Source: an uncultured Christensenellaceae bacterium
GTDB lineage: Bacteria; Bacillota; Clostridia; Christensenellales; Christensenellaceae
Assembly: GCA_910588425.1 (NCBI GenBank)
Contig: CAJUPM010000016.1
Span: forward strand, 1-42,315
Length of the DNA: 42,315 bases
Reading direction: 5' to 3'
The notes beneath the pieces are model-generated. The model had not been told where the DNA came from and searched no databases. It saw only the letters and a list, made by a program, of their open reading frames with translations. This document shows, one piece after another, positions 14,178 through 22,425 of this stretch; the first letter of the stretch is position 1, and every line of letters starts with the position of its first letter. A program made the translations under genes and the position numbers.

Positions 14178-14206
14178 ATTATACACAATCCCGGCTTGTG
14201 ATACAA
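14178..14206 (-). promoter_or_regulatory. Promoter of the nadD-yqeK-rsfS operon
   Basis: TTGTAT and TATAAT with a 17-base spacer on the minus strand, ending about 20 bases before the nadD start. Confidence 0.7.
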
Positions 14207-14286
14207 ACCCATCTTCCCTCCGCGCATAAAACTGGATATTTCTGTAAATACTAGGCGATAATTCCAGTATATGAGGAGGGGTACTC

Positions 14287-15150
14287 ATGCAGTTAGATCA
14301 AAAAGCCATTCGCTATTTCAAACGCAAGCGCCGCGGCGGCAAAAACAGCATCGCCCGGGGACTGGATCTCCTTTTGGGCACACTGCTGCTCTCTGCCCTG
14401 CTGTTTTTCCTGTTTTGGCGCCTGCATATGGGCATCCGCGCCGCCCTGATTTTGGGCGTCTGCACGGCGCTGGCCCTTTTGGCGCTGTATGCCGGATTCT
14501 GCCGCTATCAGCTGGAGAAATATATCTCCAAAGAACTGGATGCCCTCAAAAACGAGTGCGCTCTGGAAAAGCTGACGCTGCTTTCAGACGAAAGTTTTTG
14601 GGAAATTTGCCTGGAAATTTTCGCAGAGCACGGCGCCCAGGGCGGCGAAGAGACGCTGGGCGGGCTATACTTGCCCCAGCAGCAGCTCTTCTGTTATGCT
14701 CTGCACAACCATCCGGAAAATCCTGTGGGCGTGCAGCAAATTCTGCTGCTGCACCGCAAGCTGAAAAAGCTGGGTGCGCAAAAGGCGCTTTTGCTCTCTG
14801 CCGCGCCCTATCAGGATGAGGCCGGCGCTATGTCTCAGCGCCTGAATGCGGAGATCACTCTGCTTGACCAAAAGGAATTCCTGGAGCTCCAGCATCCGCT
14901 CATCGCGCCCTCCGAAGAGGAGCTGCAAAAGGCGCTTTTGGCCAAAATTCATCATCCGGCCTTTGAAAACCCAAAAAGCATCTTCCTGCGCCGGGAAAAA
15001 TCCAAAGCATATTTTCTGCTGGGCGTCTTCCTGCTCTGCTGGTATGGCCTGACGGGCTTCTCCATCCTCTATCCTATTATTGCCACTCTTTGCTTTTCTC
15101 TTTCGCTTTTTTGCTGGTTTTCCGGCAAAGAACAGCGCGCTTCAAAATAA
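14287..15150 (+). CDS. Membrane protein of unknown function
   Basis: A 287-residue protein with two N-terminal membrane helices (about 28-48 and 54-74), a cytosolic-looking middle part of about 150 residues, and two C-terminal helices (about 236-274). The middle contains ALHNHPENPVGVQQILLLHR and LLDQKEFLELQ, vaguely like a restriction-endonuclease-type or NERD-like fold, but I cannot place it. It has a strong ribosome site (GAGGAGGGG). It lies on the plus strand between two minus-strand housekeeping operons and shares a bidirectional terminator with yhbY. Confidence 0.75.
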   Translation: MQLDQKAIRYFKRKRRGGKNSIARGLDLLLGTLLLSALLFFLFWRLHMGIRAALILGVCTALALLALYAGFCRYQLEKYISKELDALKNECALEKLTLLSDESFWEICLEIFAEHGAQGGEETLGGLYLPQQQLFCYALHNHPENPVGVQQILLLHRKLKKLGAQKALLLSAAPYQDEAGAMSQRLNAEITLLDQKEFLELQHPLIAPSEEELQKALLAKIHHPAFENPKSIFLRREKSKAYFLLGVFLLCWYGLTGFSILYPIIATLCFSLSLFCWFSGKEQRASK

Positions 15151-15180
15151 AAAAACGTGCAGCCAGCCTGCACGTTTTTT
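15149..15180. terminator. Bidirectional terminator
   Basis: ACGTGCAG-ccag-CCTGCACGT type stem flanked by A7 and T6, between the converging membrane-protein gene and yhbY. Confidence 0.9.
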
Positions 15181-15202
15181 CTATTCGTTTTTTCTCGGAT
15201 CG

Positions 15203-15487
15203 CTACAGCGCGATGACGGGTTTTTCCTCATTGCGGCGGTAAAGCGCAAATTTCCGGCCGATAAACTGAACCGGCTCCGCCCCCAGCTGCTCCGCTAAAA
15301 GATGCAGCGCCTCCTTTGCCGAAAGCGCACAATTGCGCTGAACACTTCCTTTCACCAGCTCCCGCGCCGTCAGCGCATCTTCTGCCTGTTTCAGCAAGTT
15401 TTCCGTGACGCCCTCTTTTCCGATGAAAATGATCGGCTCCATGCCGTTGGCCATGGCCCGCAGTTTGGCTCTCTGTTTGCTCGTCAT
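15203..15487 (-). CDS. yhbY: YhbY/CRS1 family RNA-binding protein
   Basis: A 94-residue single CRM-domain protein that associates with pre-50S ribosomal particles in relatives. The family signs are LTSKQRAKLRAMAN-type opening, PIIFIGKEGVTENLLKQ (GxxG loop) and ELVKGSVQRN. It follows obgE by 38 bases in the same direction, a ribosome-assembly pairing common in Firmicutes. Confidence 0.93.
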   Translation of the reverse strand: MTSKQRAKLRAMANGMEPIIFIGKEGVTENLLKQAEDALTARELVKGSVQRNCALSAKEALHLLAEQLGAEPVQFIGRKFALYRRNEEKPVIAL

Positions 15488-15525
15488 ACTCTTTTCCTCA
15501 AATGCTTTCTTTCCTGGTATTGGAT

Positions 15526-16800
15526 CTATTCCACAAAGTCGAACGTCTCTCCGTTGAGGCGAACTTCCTGCCCATCCTGAACGCCGAATTCCCTCAGCGC
15601 CTTGATGATGCCCAAATCCTCCAGCAGTTTTGCAAAGTGCCGCATGGAATCCGGGTCCTCCGGGTCGATGCGGGCAAAAATCGAATCGATGAGACTGCCG
15701 TTGACCTCGGCCACGCCATCCATGCCGCGGCTGAGCTCGAAGCTCTGCTCACTGCTCATGGTCTCCCATTCCTCGATGACGCCCTCCTCCTCGATCTGCC
15801 GCACAGGCGGCAGATCCTGCAATTGCCGCGTGATGGCCGAGAGCAGTTCCCGCACGCCCTGCTGCGTCGCCGCAGAGATGGGATAAACCGCAATGCCCTT
15901 AGGCTCCAGCTCATCCTTCAGCCATTCATAGCCCACTTCCGCGCCGGGCAAATCCATCTTGGCCGCGGCAACGATCTCCTTGCGCTCGGCCAGTTCAGGG
16001 CTATAAGCCTCCAGCTCTTTGCGGATTTTGGCGTAATCCTCCAGAGGGTCTCTCCCCTCCACGCCGGATGCGTCCACAACATGCAAAATCATGCGCGTCC
16101 GCTCGATATGCCGCAGAAAATCATGCCCCAGCCCGGCGCCCTGGCTGGCGCCCTCGATGAGGCCGGGCAAATCCGCCATGACAAAACTGCTCTCGCCCGT
16201 GCCCACAACGCCCAGGTTAGGCGAAAGCGTGGTGAAGTGGTAATCCGCAATTTTGGGCTTGGCCGCCGAGACCACCGAAAGCAGCGTGGATTTTCCCACG
16301 CTCGGGAAGCCCACCAGCCCCACATCCGCGATGGATTTGAGCTCCAAAATGACCTTGCGCGCCAGCGTTTTCCGGCCGGGCAGCGCAAAGCGCGGCGTCT
16401 GGCGCGTGGGCGTCGTAAACTTGGCGTTTCCCTTGCCGCCCCGGCCGCCCTTTAGGATGACTCTTGGCGTCCCGGAATGCAAATCGGCCACGACGCGCCC
16501 GGTCTGCTCATCGATAATCACCGTTCCCTCGGGCACTTTGATGATGAGATCTTCCCCATCCTTGCCCGCCATATTCCGCCGGCCGCCGTTTTCTCCGTTG
16601 CCCGCGGTGAACTTGCGGGTAAAGCGGAAATCCACCAGCGTGCGCAGATCCGGATCCGCCTGGAAAAGAATATCCCCGCCGTTGCCGCCGTTGCCGCCGT
16701 CCGGGCCGCCGGCCGCGACATATTTCTCACGCCGGAAGCTGACGGCGCCGTTGCCGCCGTTGCCCGCTTTAATCGTGATCTTTACTTTATCTACAATCAT
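15526..16800 (-). CDS. obgE: GTPase ObgE/CgtA
   Basis: A 424-residue essential GTPase of 50S assembly and stress signalling. The Gly-rich Obg domain is at about 1-158 (repeated GGNGGNGG), the G domain at about 159-330 (P loop GFPSVGKST, switch II DLPGLIEGA, AAKMDLP in the NKxD position), and the C-terminal OCT domain at about 345-424. Note that the canonical N of NKxD is A-K-M-D here. rplU/rpmA, the usual upstream genes in Bacilli, are absent; nth precedes it instead. The ribosome site is weak (GGAAAG). Confidence 0.96.
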   Translation of the reverse strand: MIVDKVKITIKAGNGGNGAVSFRREKYVAAGGPDGGNGGNGGDILFQADPDLRTLVDFRFTRKFTAGNGENGGRRNMAGKDGEDLIIKVPEGTVIIDEQTGRVVADLHSGTPRVILKGGRGGKGNAKFTTPTRQTPRFALPGRKTLARKVILELKSIADVGLVGFPSVGKSTLLSVVSAAKPKIADYHFTTLSPNLGVVGTGESSFVMADLPGLIEGASQGAGLGHDFLRHIERTRMILHVVDASGVEGRDPLEDYAKIRKELEAYSPELAERKEIVAAAKMDLPGAEVGYEWLKDELEPKGIAVYPISAATQQGVRELLSAITRQLQDLPPVRQIEEEGVIEEWETMSSEQSFELSRGMDGVAEVNGSLIDSIFARIDPEDPDSMRHFAKLLEDLGIIKALREFGVQDGQEVRLNGETFDFVE

Positions 16801-16899
16801 GTTCTGTCAACTTTCCGCCCGCGCCCAAAACAAAGGCGCACGCCTGTTCTGCTCCCTTCATTTTTTACAGCTTAGGAGCATCCTATCCAAAAAACCTGT

Positions 16900-17562
16900 C
16901 TATTTTGCAGGCTCACCCTCTGCGCTGGGGCAGAGATCGCGCAAAAAGCAGGTATCGCATACGGGCTTTCTGGCATGGCAGACCTGCCTGCCGTGATAAA
17001 TGATCCAGTGATGCGCGTTGCCCCATTTCTCTTTGGGGATGAGCGCGCACATCTGCTCTTCTGTTTTGAGCACATCTTTTGCATTTGCCAGGCCCAGGCG
17101 GTTGCTCACCCGGAAAACATGCGTATCCACGGCAAAGCCAGGAATGCCAAAAGCATTGGAAAGCACGACGTTGGCCGTCTTGCGCCCGACGCCAGGCAGT
17201 TTTGTCAGCTCATCCATATCCGGGGGCACCTGCCCGCCATGCTGCCCCACCAGCATCTTTGCCGTGCCAATCAGGTTCTTTGCCTTGACGCTGTAACACC
17301 CGCAGCTATGGATATCATCGCAGAGTTCATCGAAATCTGCCGCGGCCAATTCTTCTGCATTTTTATATTTAACAAACAGCTTTTCCGTAACCTTATTGAC
17401 GCGCACGTCTGTGCATTGCGCCGAGAGAATCGTCGCCACCAAAAGCTGATAGGGGTTAGCAAAATGCAGCGCCGGAACGGCATCCACATATACCTCTTCC
17501 AGCCGCTTTAAAATTTCCTGTTTCCGCTTTTCCATAACAAACCCTTCTTTCTTGCCTGCCAT
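16900..17562 (-). CDS. nth: Endonuclease III
   Basis: A 220-residue base-excision repair glycosylase/AP lyase for oxidised pyrimidines. The helix-hairpin-helix LPGVGRKTANVVL carries the catalytic Lys, FAVDTHVFR the catalytic Asp, and the C-terminal C-x6-C-x2-C-x5-C (CHARKPVCDTCFLRDLC) binds the 4Fe-4S cluster. Two starts are possible: 17562 with AAGG upstream, or ATG 17535 with GAAGGG upstream; the latter fits the usual N-terminus of the family. It ends about 100 bases before obgE. Confidence 0.95.
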   Translation of the reverse strand: MAGKKEGFVMEKRKQEILKRLEEVYVDAVPALHFANPYQLLVATILSAQCTDVRVNKVTEKLFVKYKNAEELAAADFDELCDDIHSCGCYSVKAKNLIGTAKMLVGQHGGQVPPDMDELTKLPGVGRKTANVVLSNAFGIPGFAVDTHVFRVSNRLGLANAKDVLKTEEQMCALIPKEKWGNAHHWIIYHGRQVCHARKPVCDTCFLRDLCPSAEGEPAK

Positions 17563-17650
17563 TTTTTCCTTGGCCCCTCTATCATATCAAAAAAGGGCGG
17601 GGCTTGTCTAGAAAAGGCGAAAATTCTTCTCGCTTTCCTGCATCAAATAA

Positions 17651-17685
17651 AAAAAAGAGTTTGCCGGAGGGCAAACTCTTTTTCT
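17651..17685 (-). terminator. Terminator of the SANT-domain gene
   Basis: AGAGTTTGCC-ggag-GGCAAACTCT with flanking A and T runs, starting directly at the stop codon of the minus-strand gene. Confidence 0.9.
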
Positions 17686-18417
17686 CTAAACTTCCGGCGG
17701 CAGTTCGCTGGAAAACGCCGCGCTGCTCTGTTCCCTCAAAGCCTGGAGCTGGCGCTCCAATTCCTGATTGCGGGCGCGCTGTACTGCAAGCTGTGAGAGC
17801 AGCCTCGTCTCCTGGCCGCTTTGCTTCTGAATCGCCGCCCAGACGATATGGTTGAGCCCATAGAGCACCGCTTCCCCATCCTTGCCCAGCCGCGCCAGAT
17901 TATCCGCCAGCTCGGCCAGCGTCTGCTCTGCGCCCGACCGCCGGCGCATTTTTTGCATGGGGTTATCCTGCGGCCCAATCTTTCCGGCGTCTTTGAGTTC
18001 CCGCAATACTTTCTCGATATACCCCGGGTTGCCGCGCAAAAGCCCGCGGTATTTATTCTGATAGCGCAGCATGGCTTTTTTCTCGCCGCCGCCCAGCTTT
18101 GCGGCAATGCTGCGCACAGATTTTCCCTCTGCCTGCCCCAGCAGCATAGCCTCTACCAGGCGGTGCTGTTCCTGCTCGCCAAAGGGGACAAAGGCGGCTT
18201 TGCCTCTGCCCGGCTCTTCCCGCAGCTTTGTGTAGTAATAATTGCGGATGCTGTTGGGCCGCCTTCCAGTCTTTTGCGCCACCGATTCAAATGCGCGCCG
18301 AATGGGCTGCTCCTGCGCCGCCGCCCGGTCTATCTCTTCAAATAAAAGCGCCGTCTCTTCCGGCGACCACCCGGCTTTTCCAGAGGCCTGCCCCTGCTGC
18401 CTTTGCTTTTCTGCCAT
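17686..18417 (-). CDS. SANT/Myb-like DNA-binding protein (RsfA-like)
   Basis: A 243-residue protein with an N-terminal Myb/SANT-like domain at about 15-70 (GWSPEETALLFEEIDRAAAQ ... TGRRPNSIRNYYYTKLRE), a middle basic segment with a possible second domain at about 75-140, and a C-terminal coiled coil (about 205-235, ARNQELERQLQALREQ). It resembles the RsfA type of prespore regulator in arrangement. ATG 18417 has AAAGGA about 9 bases upstream. The gene is single, divergent from the gene at 18592 and closed by a strong terminator. The target is unknown. Confidence 0.72.
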   Translation of the reverse strand: MAEKQRQQGQASGKAGWSPEETALLFEEIDRAAAQEQPIRRAFESVAQKTGRRPNSIRNYYYTKLREEPGRGKAAFVPFGEQEQHRLVEAMLLGQAEGKSVRSIAAKLGGGEKKAMLRYQNKYRGLLRGNPGYIEKVLRELKDAGKIGPQDNPMQKMRRRSGAEQTLAELADNLARLGKDGEAVLYGLNHIVWAAIQKQSGQETRLLSQLAVQRARNQELERQLQALREQSSAAFSSELPPEV

Positions 18418-18580
18418 ACTTAAAAATCCTTTCGGTTTTCTAGCTATATTATGAGCGTCCGTTTCGGAGAATATAAACAAAAAAGCAGAAACTTTGCTCT
18501 GCTTTCGTAAACTCTAAAATATTTTTATTGCCGGGGCGCGAGGAATAGAACTTTTTATACATTCCTGGCGCATATTTGAA

Positions 18581-18591
18581 TATAGTATAGC
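18581..18591 (+). promoter_or_regulatory. Probable -10 element abutting the start codon (leaderless transcript)
   Basis: TATAGT at 18581-18586 ends five bases before ATG 18592, so transcription would begin at or next to the ATG. A weak TATACA lies 19 bases further up. No ribosome site is present between them. Confidence 0.4.
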
Positions 18592-19569
18592 ATGGAGCAT
18601 CTAAATCTTCTTCAAATTTCCAGCCCCGCAGATGGGCTGGTCTATCTAAACGGCTCGCTGGCCGGGGAACTGCTGGGCGGGCAGCTTTCGCTGTGCATTC
18701 CAAGAGGGCGTTTTTGCCTTTCCTTTTCCCCTTTGGAGCAGACGGACGACAAGGTTTATCTCCCCTTCGCCCGCATTTTGGATCTTTCCGAAGAAAAGCC
18801 GGTGATCCTGCGGGATGACGGCGTCCTTCGCGTCTATCTTATGGGGGAAATCTGCTGTGTTCAGCTCTCCCCGCCCTATGCCAGCACGCCCTGCCTGCCC
18901 TATCTCGTGGCGGCGCACGGCTTTTCCTTTAACGGCCAGCGGATGCGCGCCCAGGTCTATTTCGACCGCGTACCCTGCTTTTCTTTAGAGGAAAACAGCC
19001 GCATTCTCTTTGCCTGCACACTGCCCTTTTCCGCAGAGCGCGCCAAGCTCTCCACGGCAAAAATCGGCAGTGAGTTCTGCGTCATCGCCGAACTGGAACA
19101 GGCAGAGCAAAAGGCTCTTGCCTGCGTGGCCGTGCAATCCCGAAAACTGCTCTTCTGCGAAGCATATGAGCAGTATCACCTCTCGCCGCAGGCAGGCCTG
19201 GAGCTCTTCGGCCCTTCCCAGCGCTGCGGCTACTGCGTCGTCCGGCAGTATCGGGAAAAAGCGGAACAGCCATCCATCCGGCTGGCCCGCCTGCCCGAAG
19301 AACAGGCCGACCCAGCCCGCGCTTTTGCCCTGGCCATACAGCACCGGGATTCGGGAACAGCCCTCTCCTTCCTCTCCCCGTCTCTGGCCCGGGAGCTCAG
19401 CTTTGAAGATCTGCTGGAGTTTTTCGGAGACGCCGTTCCCGCGCCTGAGCAGTTTTGCCAGCCGGGAGAGCTGGCCTTTTGTGAAAAGCTCTCCGAACAC
19501 ATCTTCTTTGTGCGCCGGTTCGCCTTAGAGCTCATGGGGGATAAAATCAGCAATATTTCCGAACGGTAG
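18592..19569 (+). CDS. Protein of unknown function
   Basis: A 325-residue, apparently cytosolic protein. There is no signal peptide or membrane helix. The N-terminal 110 residues look beta-rich (SSPADGLVYLNGSLAGELLGG is PEGA-like in pattern), and the C-terminal 80 are helical (HRDSGTALSFLSPSLARELS ... LLEFFGD), like small stand-alone domains seen after PEGA-type segments in Clostridia. It lies divergent from the SANT gene and 96 bases before argS. I do not recognise a function. The start is odd because no ribosome site precedes it and a -10-like TATAGT does; no other in-frame start near it is better. Confidence 0.75.
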   Translation: MEHLNLLQISSPADGLVYLNGSLAGELLGGQLSLCIPRGRFCLSFSPLEQTDDKVYLPFARILDLSEEKPVILRDDGVLRVYLMGEICCVQLSPPYASTPCLPYLVAAHGFSFNGQRMRAQVYFDRVPCFSLEENSRILFACTLPFSAERAKLSTAKIGSEFCVIAELEQAEQKALACVAVQSRKLLFCEAYEQYHLSPQAGLELFGPSQRCGYCVVRQYREKAEQPSIRLARLPEEQADPARAFALAIQHRDSGTALSFLSPSLARELSFEDLLEFFGDAVPAPEQFCQPGELAFCEKLSEHIFFVRRFALELMGDKISNISER

Positions 19570-19600
19570 CGCATAGGCCCATGTTTTCCCCGCCGCCCCG

Positions 19601-19629
19601 TTGTCATTTTCCAGGGCGTATGATATAGT
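19601..19629 (+). promoter_or_regulatory. argS promoter
   Basis: TTGTCA and TATAGT with a 17-base spacer, about 36 bases before the ATG. The leader is too short for a T-box. Confidence 0.65.
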
Positions 19630-19665
19630 AAATAGGAAAAAACGCAAGAAAATGGATGGTGTAAC

Positions 19666-21366
19666 ATGGATTACAAAAGTGAACTTGCTCTGCTTTTAAA
19701 TAGCGCCCAGCCCTCCCTTTCCGCTTCCGAGCTGGAGGAGATGCTGGAAATCCCCCCGGATGCAGCCATGGGCGATTATGCCCTGCCCTGCTTCAAGCTG
19801 GCCAAAACCCTGCGCATGGCTCCGCCCAAAATTGCCGCAGATTTGTTGAAAAAATTCCAAAAACCCGGCTGGATCTCCAAGGTTGAAATTGCAGGCGGGT
19901 ATTTGAATTTCTTTGTGGATCGTGCATTCTTCGCGCAAAGCACGCTTTCCGCCGTCGGCCAGCAGGGCGAGCGCTATGGCTCTTCCCAGATGGGAGAGGG
20001 CCGTGCCGTTACCATCGATTATTCTTCCATCAATATTGCCAAGCCCTTCCATATCGGTCACCTCTCTTCCACGGCCATCGGACACGCGCTCTATAATATC
20101 TACAACTTCCTGGGCTTTCACTGTGTCGGCATCAACCACCTGGGCGACTGGGGCACGCAGTTTGGCAAGCTCATCGCGGCATATAAGCGCTGGGGCAACC
20201 GTGAGGATGTGGAAAAGCGTTCGATTCAGGCGCTTTTGGAACTATACGTCCGCTTCCACGAGGAGGCCAAGCAGGATGCCGCGCTGGACGACGAGGGCCG
20301 TGCCTGGTTCAAAAAAATCGAGGACGGCGATGAGGAAGCGCTCTCCATTTTCGGCTGGTTTAAGGAGCTGACGCTCAAAGAGGTCTCCAAGGTTTACGAC
20401 CTGCTGGGCATTCACTTCGATTCCTATGCCGGCGAATCCTTCTATAACGATAAGATGCAGCCCGTCATCGATGAGCTGAAAGCAAAAAATCTGCTGGAAG
20501 AGAGCGACGGCGCGCAGATCGTCCGGCTGGATGATTACGAGCTCCCGCCCTGCCTGATTCTGCGCTCGGACGGCGCGACGCTCTACGCGACGCGAGATCT
20601 TGCCGCCGCGTTTTACCGCAAAAAGACCTACGACTTCTATAAAAACCTGTATGTCGTCGCCTATCAGCAGAATCTGCATTTCCGTCAGCTCTTCCAGGTG
20701 CTGGAACTGATGGGTGCGGATTTCGCAAAAGACTGCGTGCATGTGGCCTTTGGCATGGTTTCCCTGGCCGACGGCACCATCTCCACCCGGGAAGGCCGCG
20801 TGGTGTTCCTGGAGGATGTACTCAATTCCGCCATCGAGAAAACCCGCAGCGTCATTCAGGAGAAAAATCCGAATCTGGAAAACAAAGACGAGATCGCCAA
20901 AAAAGTCGGCGTGGGCGCGGTGGTCTTCAGCGTGCTCTCGGGCAGCCGCATCAAGGATATCACCTTCGATCTGGATCGCCTGCTCAACTTCGACGGCGAG
21001 ACGGGGCCGTATGTCCAGTATACGCATGCCAGGGCCTGTTCCCTGCTGCGCAAGGCCGGCGAAGCCTATACCGCCGCGCCGGACTACACGGCGCTTGCCT
21101 GCGATCAGGCGTTTGCCGTGCTGCGCCTCATCCAGGAATTCCCCGGCGTCATCGTCAAAGCCGCGGAGAAATACGAGCCGTTTATGATCACCCGGCAGGT
21201 CGTCTCCCTGGCGCAGGCTTTTAACAAATTCTACTACGATATTCGCATTCTGGATGAGCAGGATCCTGCGGGAACTGCGGCACGCCTGGCACTGGTGGAT
21301 GCGACGCGCACGGTCATCAAAACCGGCCTGGCGCTCATCGGCATCGATGCGCCCGAGCAGATGTAA
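19666..21366 (+). CDS. argS: Arginyl-tRNA synthetase
   Basis: A 566-residue class I synthetase that charges tRNA-Arg. It has the N-terminal ArgRS-specific domain (about 1-100), the HIGH motif as FHIGHLSST (about residues 126-134), NHLGDWGTQFGKLIAA, a degenerate KMSKS as TISTREGRVVFLED (the first Lys is missing, as in many clostridial ArgRS), and the C-terminal anticodon-binding DALR domain. The ribosome site is GGTG only. It ends at a terminator with the same stem as those in the toxin island. Confidence 0.97.
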   Translation: MDYKSELALLLNSAQPSLSASELEEMLEIPPDAAMGDYALPCFKLAKTLRMAPPKIAADLLKKFQKPGWISKVEIAGGYLNFFVDRAFFAQSTLSAVGQQGERYGSSQMGEGRAVTIDYSSINIAKPFHIGHLSSTAIGHALYNIYNFLGFHCVGINHLGDWGTQFGKLIAAYKRWGNREDVEKRSIQALLELYVRFHEEAKQDAALDDEGRAWFKKIEDGDEEALSIFGWFKELTLKEVSKVYDLLGIHFDSYAGESFYNDKMQPVIDELKAKNLLEESDGAQIVRLDDYELPPCLILRSDGATLYATRDLAAAFYRKKTYDFYKNLYVVAYQQNLHFRQLFQVLELMGADFAKDCVHVAFGMVSLADGTISTREGRVVFLEDVLNSAIEKTRSVIQEKNPNLENKDEIAKKVGVGAVVFSVLSGSRIKDITFDLDRLLNFDGETGPYVQYTHARACSLLRKAGEAYTAAPDYTALACDQAFAVLRLIQEFPGVIVKAAEKYEPFMITRQVVSLAQAFNKFYYDIRILDEQDPAGTAARLALVDATRTVIKTGLALIGIDAPEQM

Positions 21367-21378
21367 TAAAAACGACCA

Positions 21379-21406
21379 AGAGCAGGATTTTTCCTGCTCT
21401 TTTTCT
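21379..21406 (+). terminator. argS terminator with the shared island stem (HP5)
   Basis: AGAGCAGGA-tttt-TCCTGCTCT followed by a T run. The stem is identical to HP1-HP4, which shows that this sequence is used outside the island as well. Confidence 0.9.
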
Positions 21407-21417
21407 TAGGAGGCACA

Positions 21418-21852
21418 ATGCAAATTATCCCGGCGACGGCCCAGGAGATGGAAGCCGTCTATTCACTCATCTGCCAACTGGAAGAACAAACCCTTTGCCC
21501 CGCAGATTTTGAGCGCATCTATTTGCAGAATCTGCAAAACCCCGCTGTCTGCTATCTGCTCTGCAAAGACCAGGGCGAGACGCTGGGTTTTTGCAGCCTG
21601 CATATCCAGAGCCTTCTGCACCATGCGGGCAAAATTGCCGAAGTGCAGGAGCTGGTTCTCTGCCCCCGGGCCAGAGGATCCGGCGCGGGCCGGGCGCTGA
21701 TGGAGGCGGCAAAGCAAAAGGCGCGGCAGGAAGGCTGCCTGCAAATCGAGGTTTGCTGCAGCCTGCGCCGCCAGGATGCGCACCAGTTCTATGAGCATAT
21801 CGGCCTTGAAAAAAGCCACTATAAGTTTACCGCCCCGCTGATTCCTGTTTGA
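21418..21852 (+). CDS. GNAT-family N-acetyltransferase
   Basis: A 144-residue protein with the acetyl-CoA loop at ARGSGAGRALME (R/Q-x-x-G-x-G/A) preceded by the beta strand VQELVLCP, and HQFYEHIGLEKSHYKF as motif B. AGGAGG is 5 bases upstream. The substrate is unknown. It is followed 67 bases later by a second GNAT gene. Confidence 0.9.
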   Translation: MQIIPATAQEMEAVYSLICQLEEQTLCPADFERIYLQNLQNPAVCYLLCKDQGETLGFCSLHIQSLLHHAGKIAEVQELVLCPRARGSGAGRALMEAAKQKARQEGCLQIEVCCSLRRQDAHQFYEHIGLEKSHYKFTAPLIPV

Positions 21853-21918
21853 CAGCGCGCCCCTCATGCCGTAAGATAGATCTGCCGGCAGAATTGCCGA
21901 GTTTGTATTCAAAGAGGT

Positions 21919-22377
21919 GTGGTTTCCATAATCGAAATCAAAAAAGTAACGCAAGACAAGAAACAGTATTTGGATTTGCTCCTATTGGCCGACGAGCAGG
22001 AGGATATGATCGACCGCTATTTGGAGCGGGGCGAGATGTTTGCTCTGCTGGACGGCGGGCAGGTGCGCAGCATTGCCGTCGTAACCGGGGAGGATGCGCA
22101 GACCTGCGAGCTGAAAAACCTGGCCACCCGGGAAGAAGACCAGGGCAAGGGATACGGCCGCGCCATGGCGCAGCATCTATTTGGCTTCTACAAAGGCCGC
22201 TATCAGAAGATGCTGGTCGGCACGGGCGACAGCCCGCTGACCGTCCCCTTCTACGAGAAATGCGGGTTTCGCTATTCGCACCGGCTGAAAAATTTCTTCA
22301 CGGATCACTACGATCACCCGATTTTCGAAGCGGGAAAACAGCTGGTGGATATGGTCTATTTCCAAAAGGAGCTATAA
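21919..22377 (+). CDS. GNAT-family N-acetyltransferase
   Basis: A 152-residue acetyltransferase: ELKNLATREEDQGKGYGRAM is the acetyl-CoA loop and VPFYEKCGFRYSHRLKNFF is motif B. The first in-frame start is GTG 21919, which touches the ribosome site (AAAGAGG), leaving almost no spacing; translation may therefore begin a few codons later at an unusual codon. It pairs with the GNAT gene upstream and could target a small metabolite. Confidence 0.88.
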   Translation: MVSIIEIKKVTQDKKQYLDLLLLADEQEDMIDRYLERGEMFALLDGGQVRSIAVVTGEDAQTCELKNLATREEDQGKGYGRAMAQHLFGFYKGRYQKMLVGTGDSPLTVPFYEKCGFRYSHRLKNFFTDHYDHPIFEAGKQLVDMVYFQKEL

Positions 22378-22386
22378 CTTGCATAT

Positions 22387-22419
22387 AAAAAGAAGACGGC
22401 AGATTGCCGTCTTCTTTTT
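22387..22419. terminator. Bidirectional terminator
   Basis: AAGAAGACGGCA-gat-TGCCGTCTTCTT with flanking A and T runs, between the converging GNAT and uppP genes. Confidence 0.9.
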
Positions 22420-22425
22420 ATGCCC

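Noticed and set aside
19570..19665. T-box leader upstream of argS
   Set aside because: The space is under 100 bases and starts with the promoter. No T-box consensus or antiterminator is visible.
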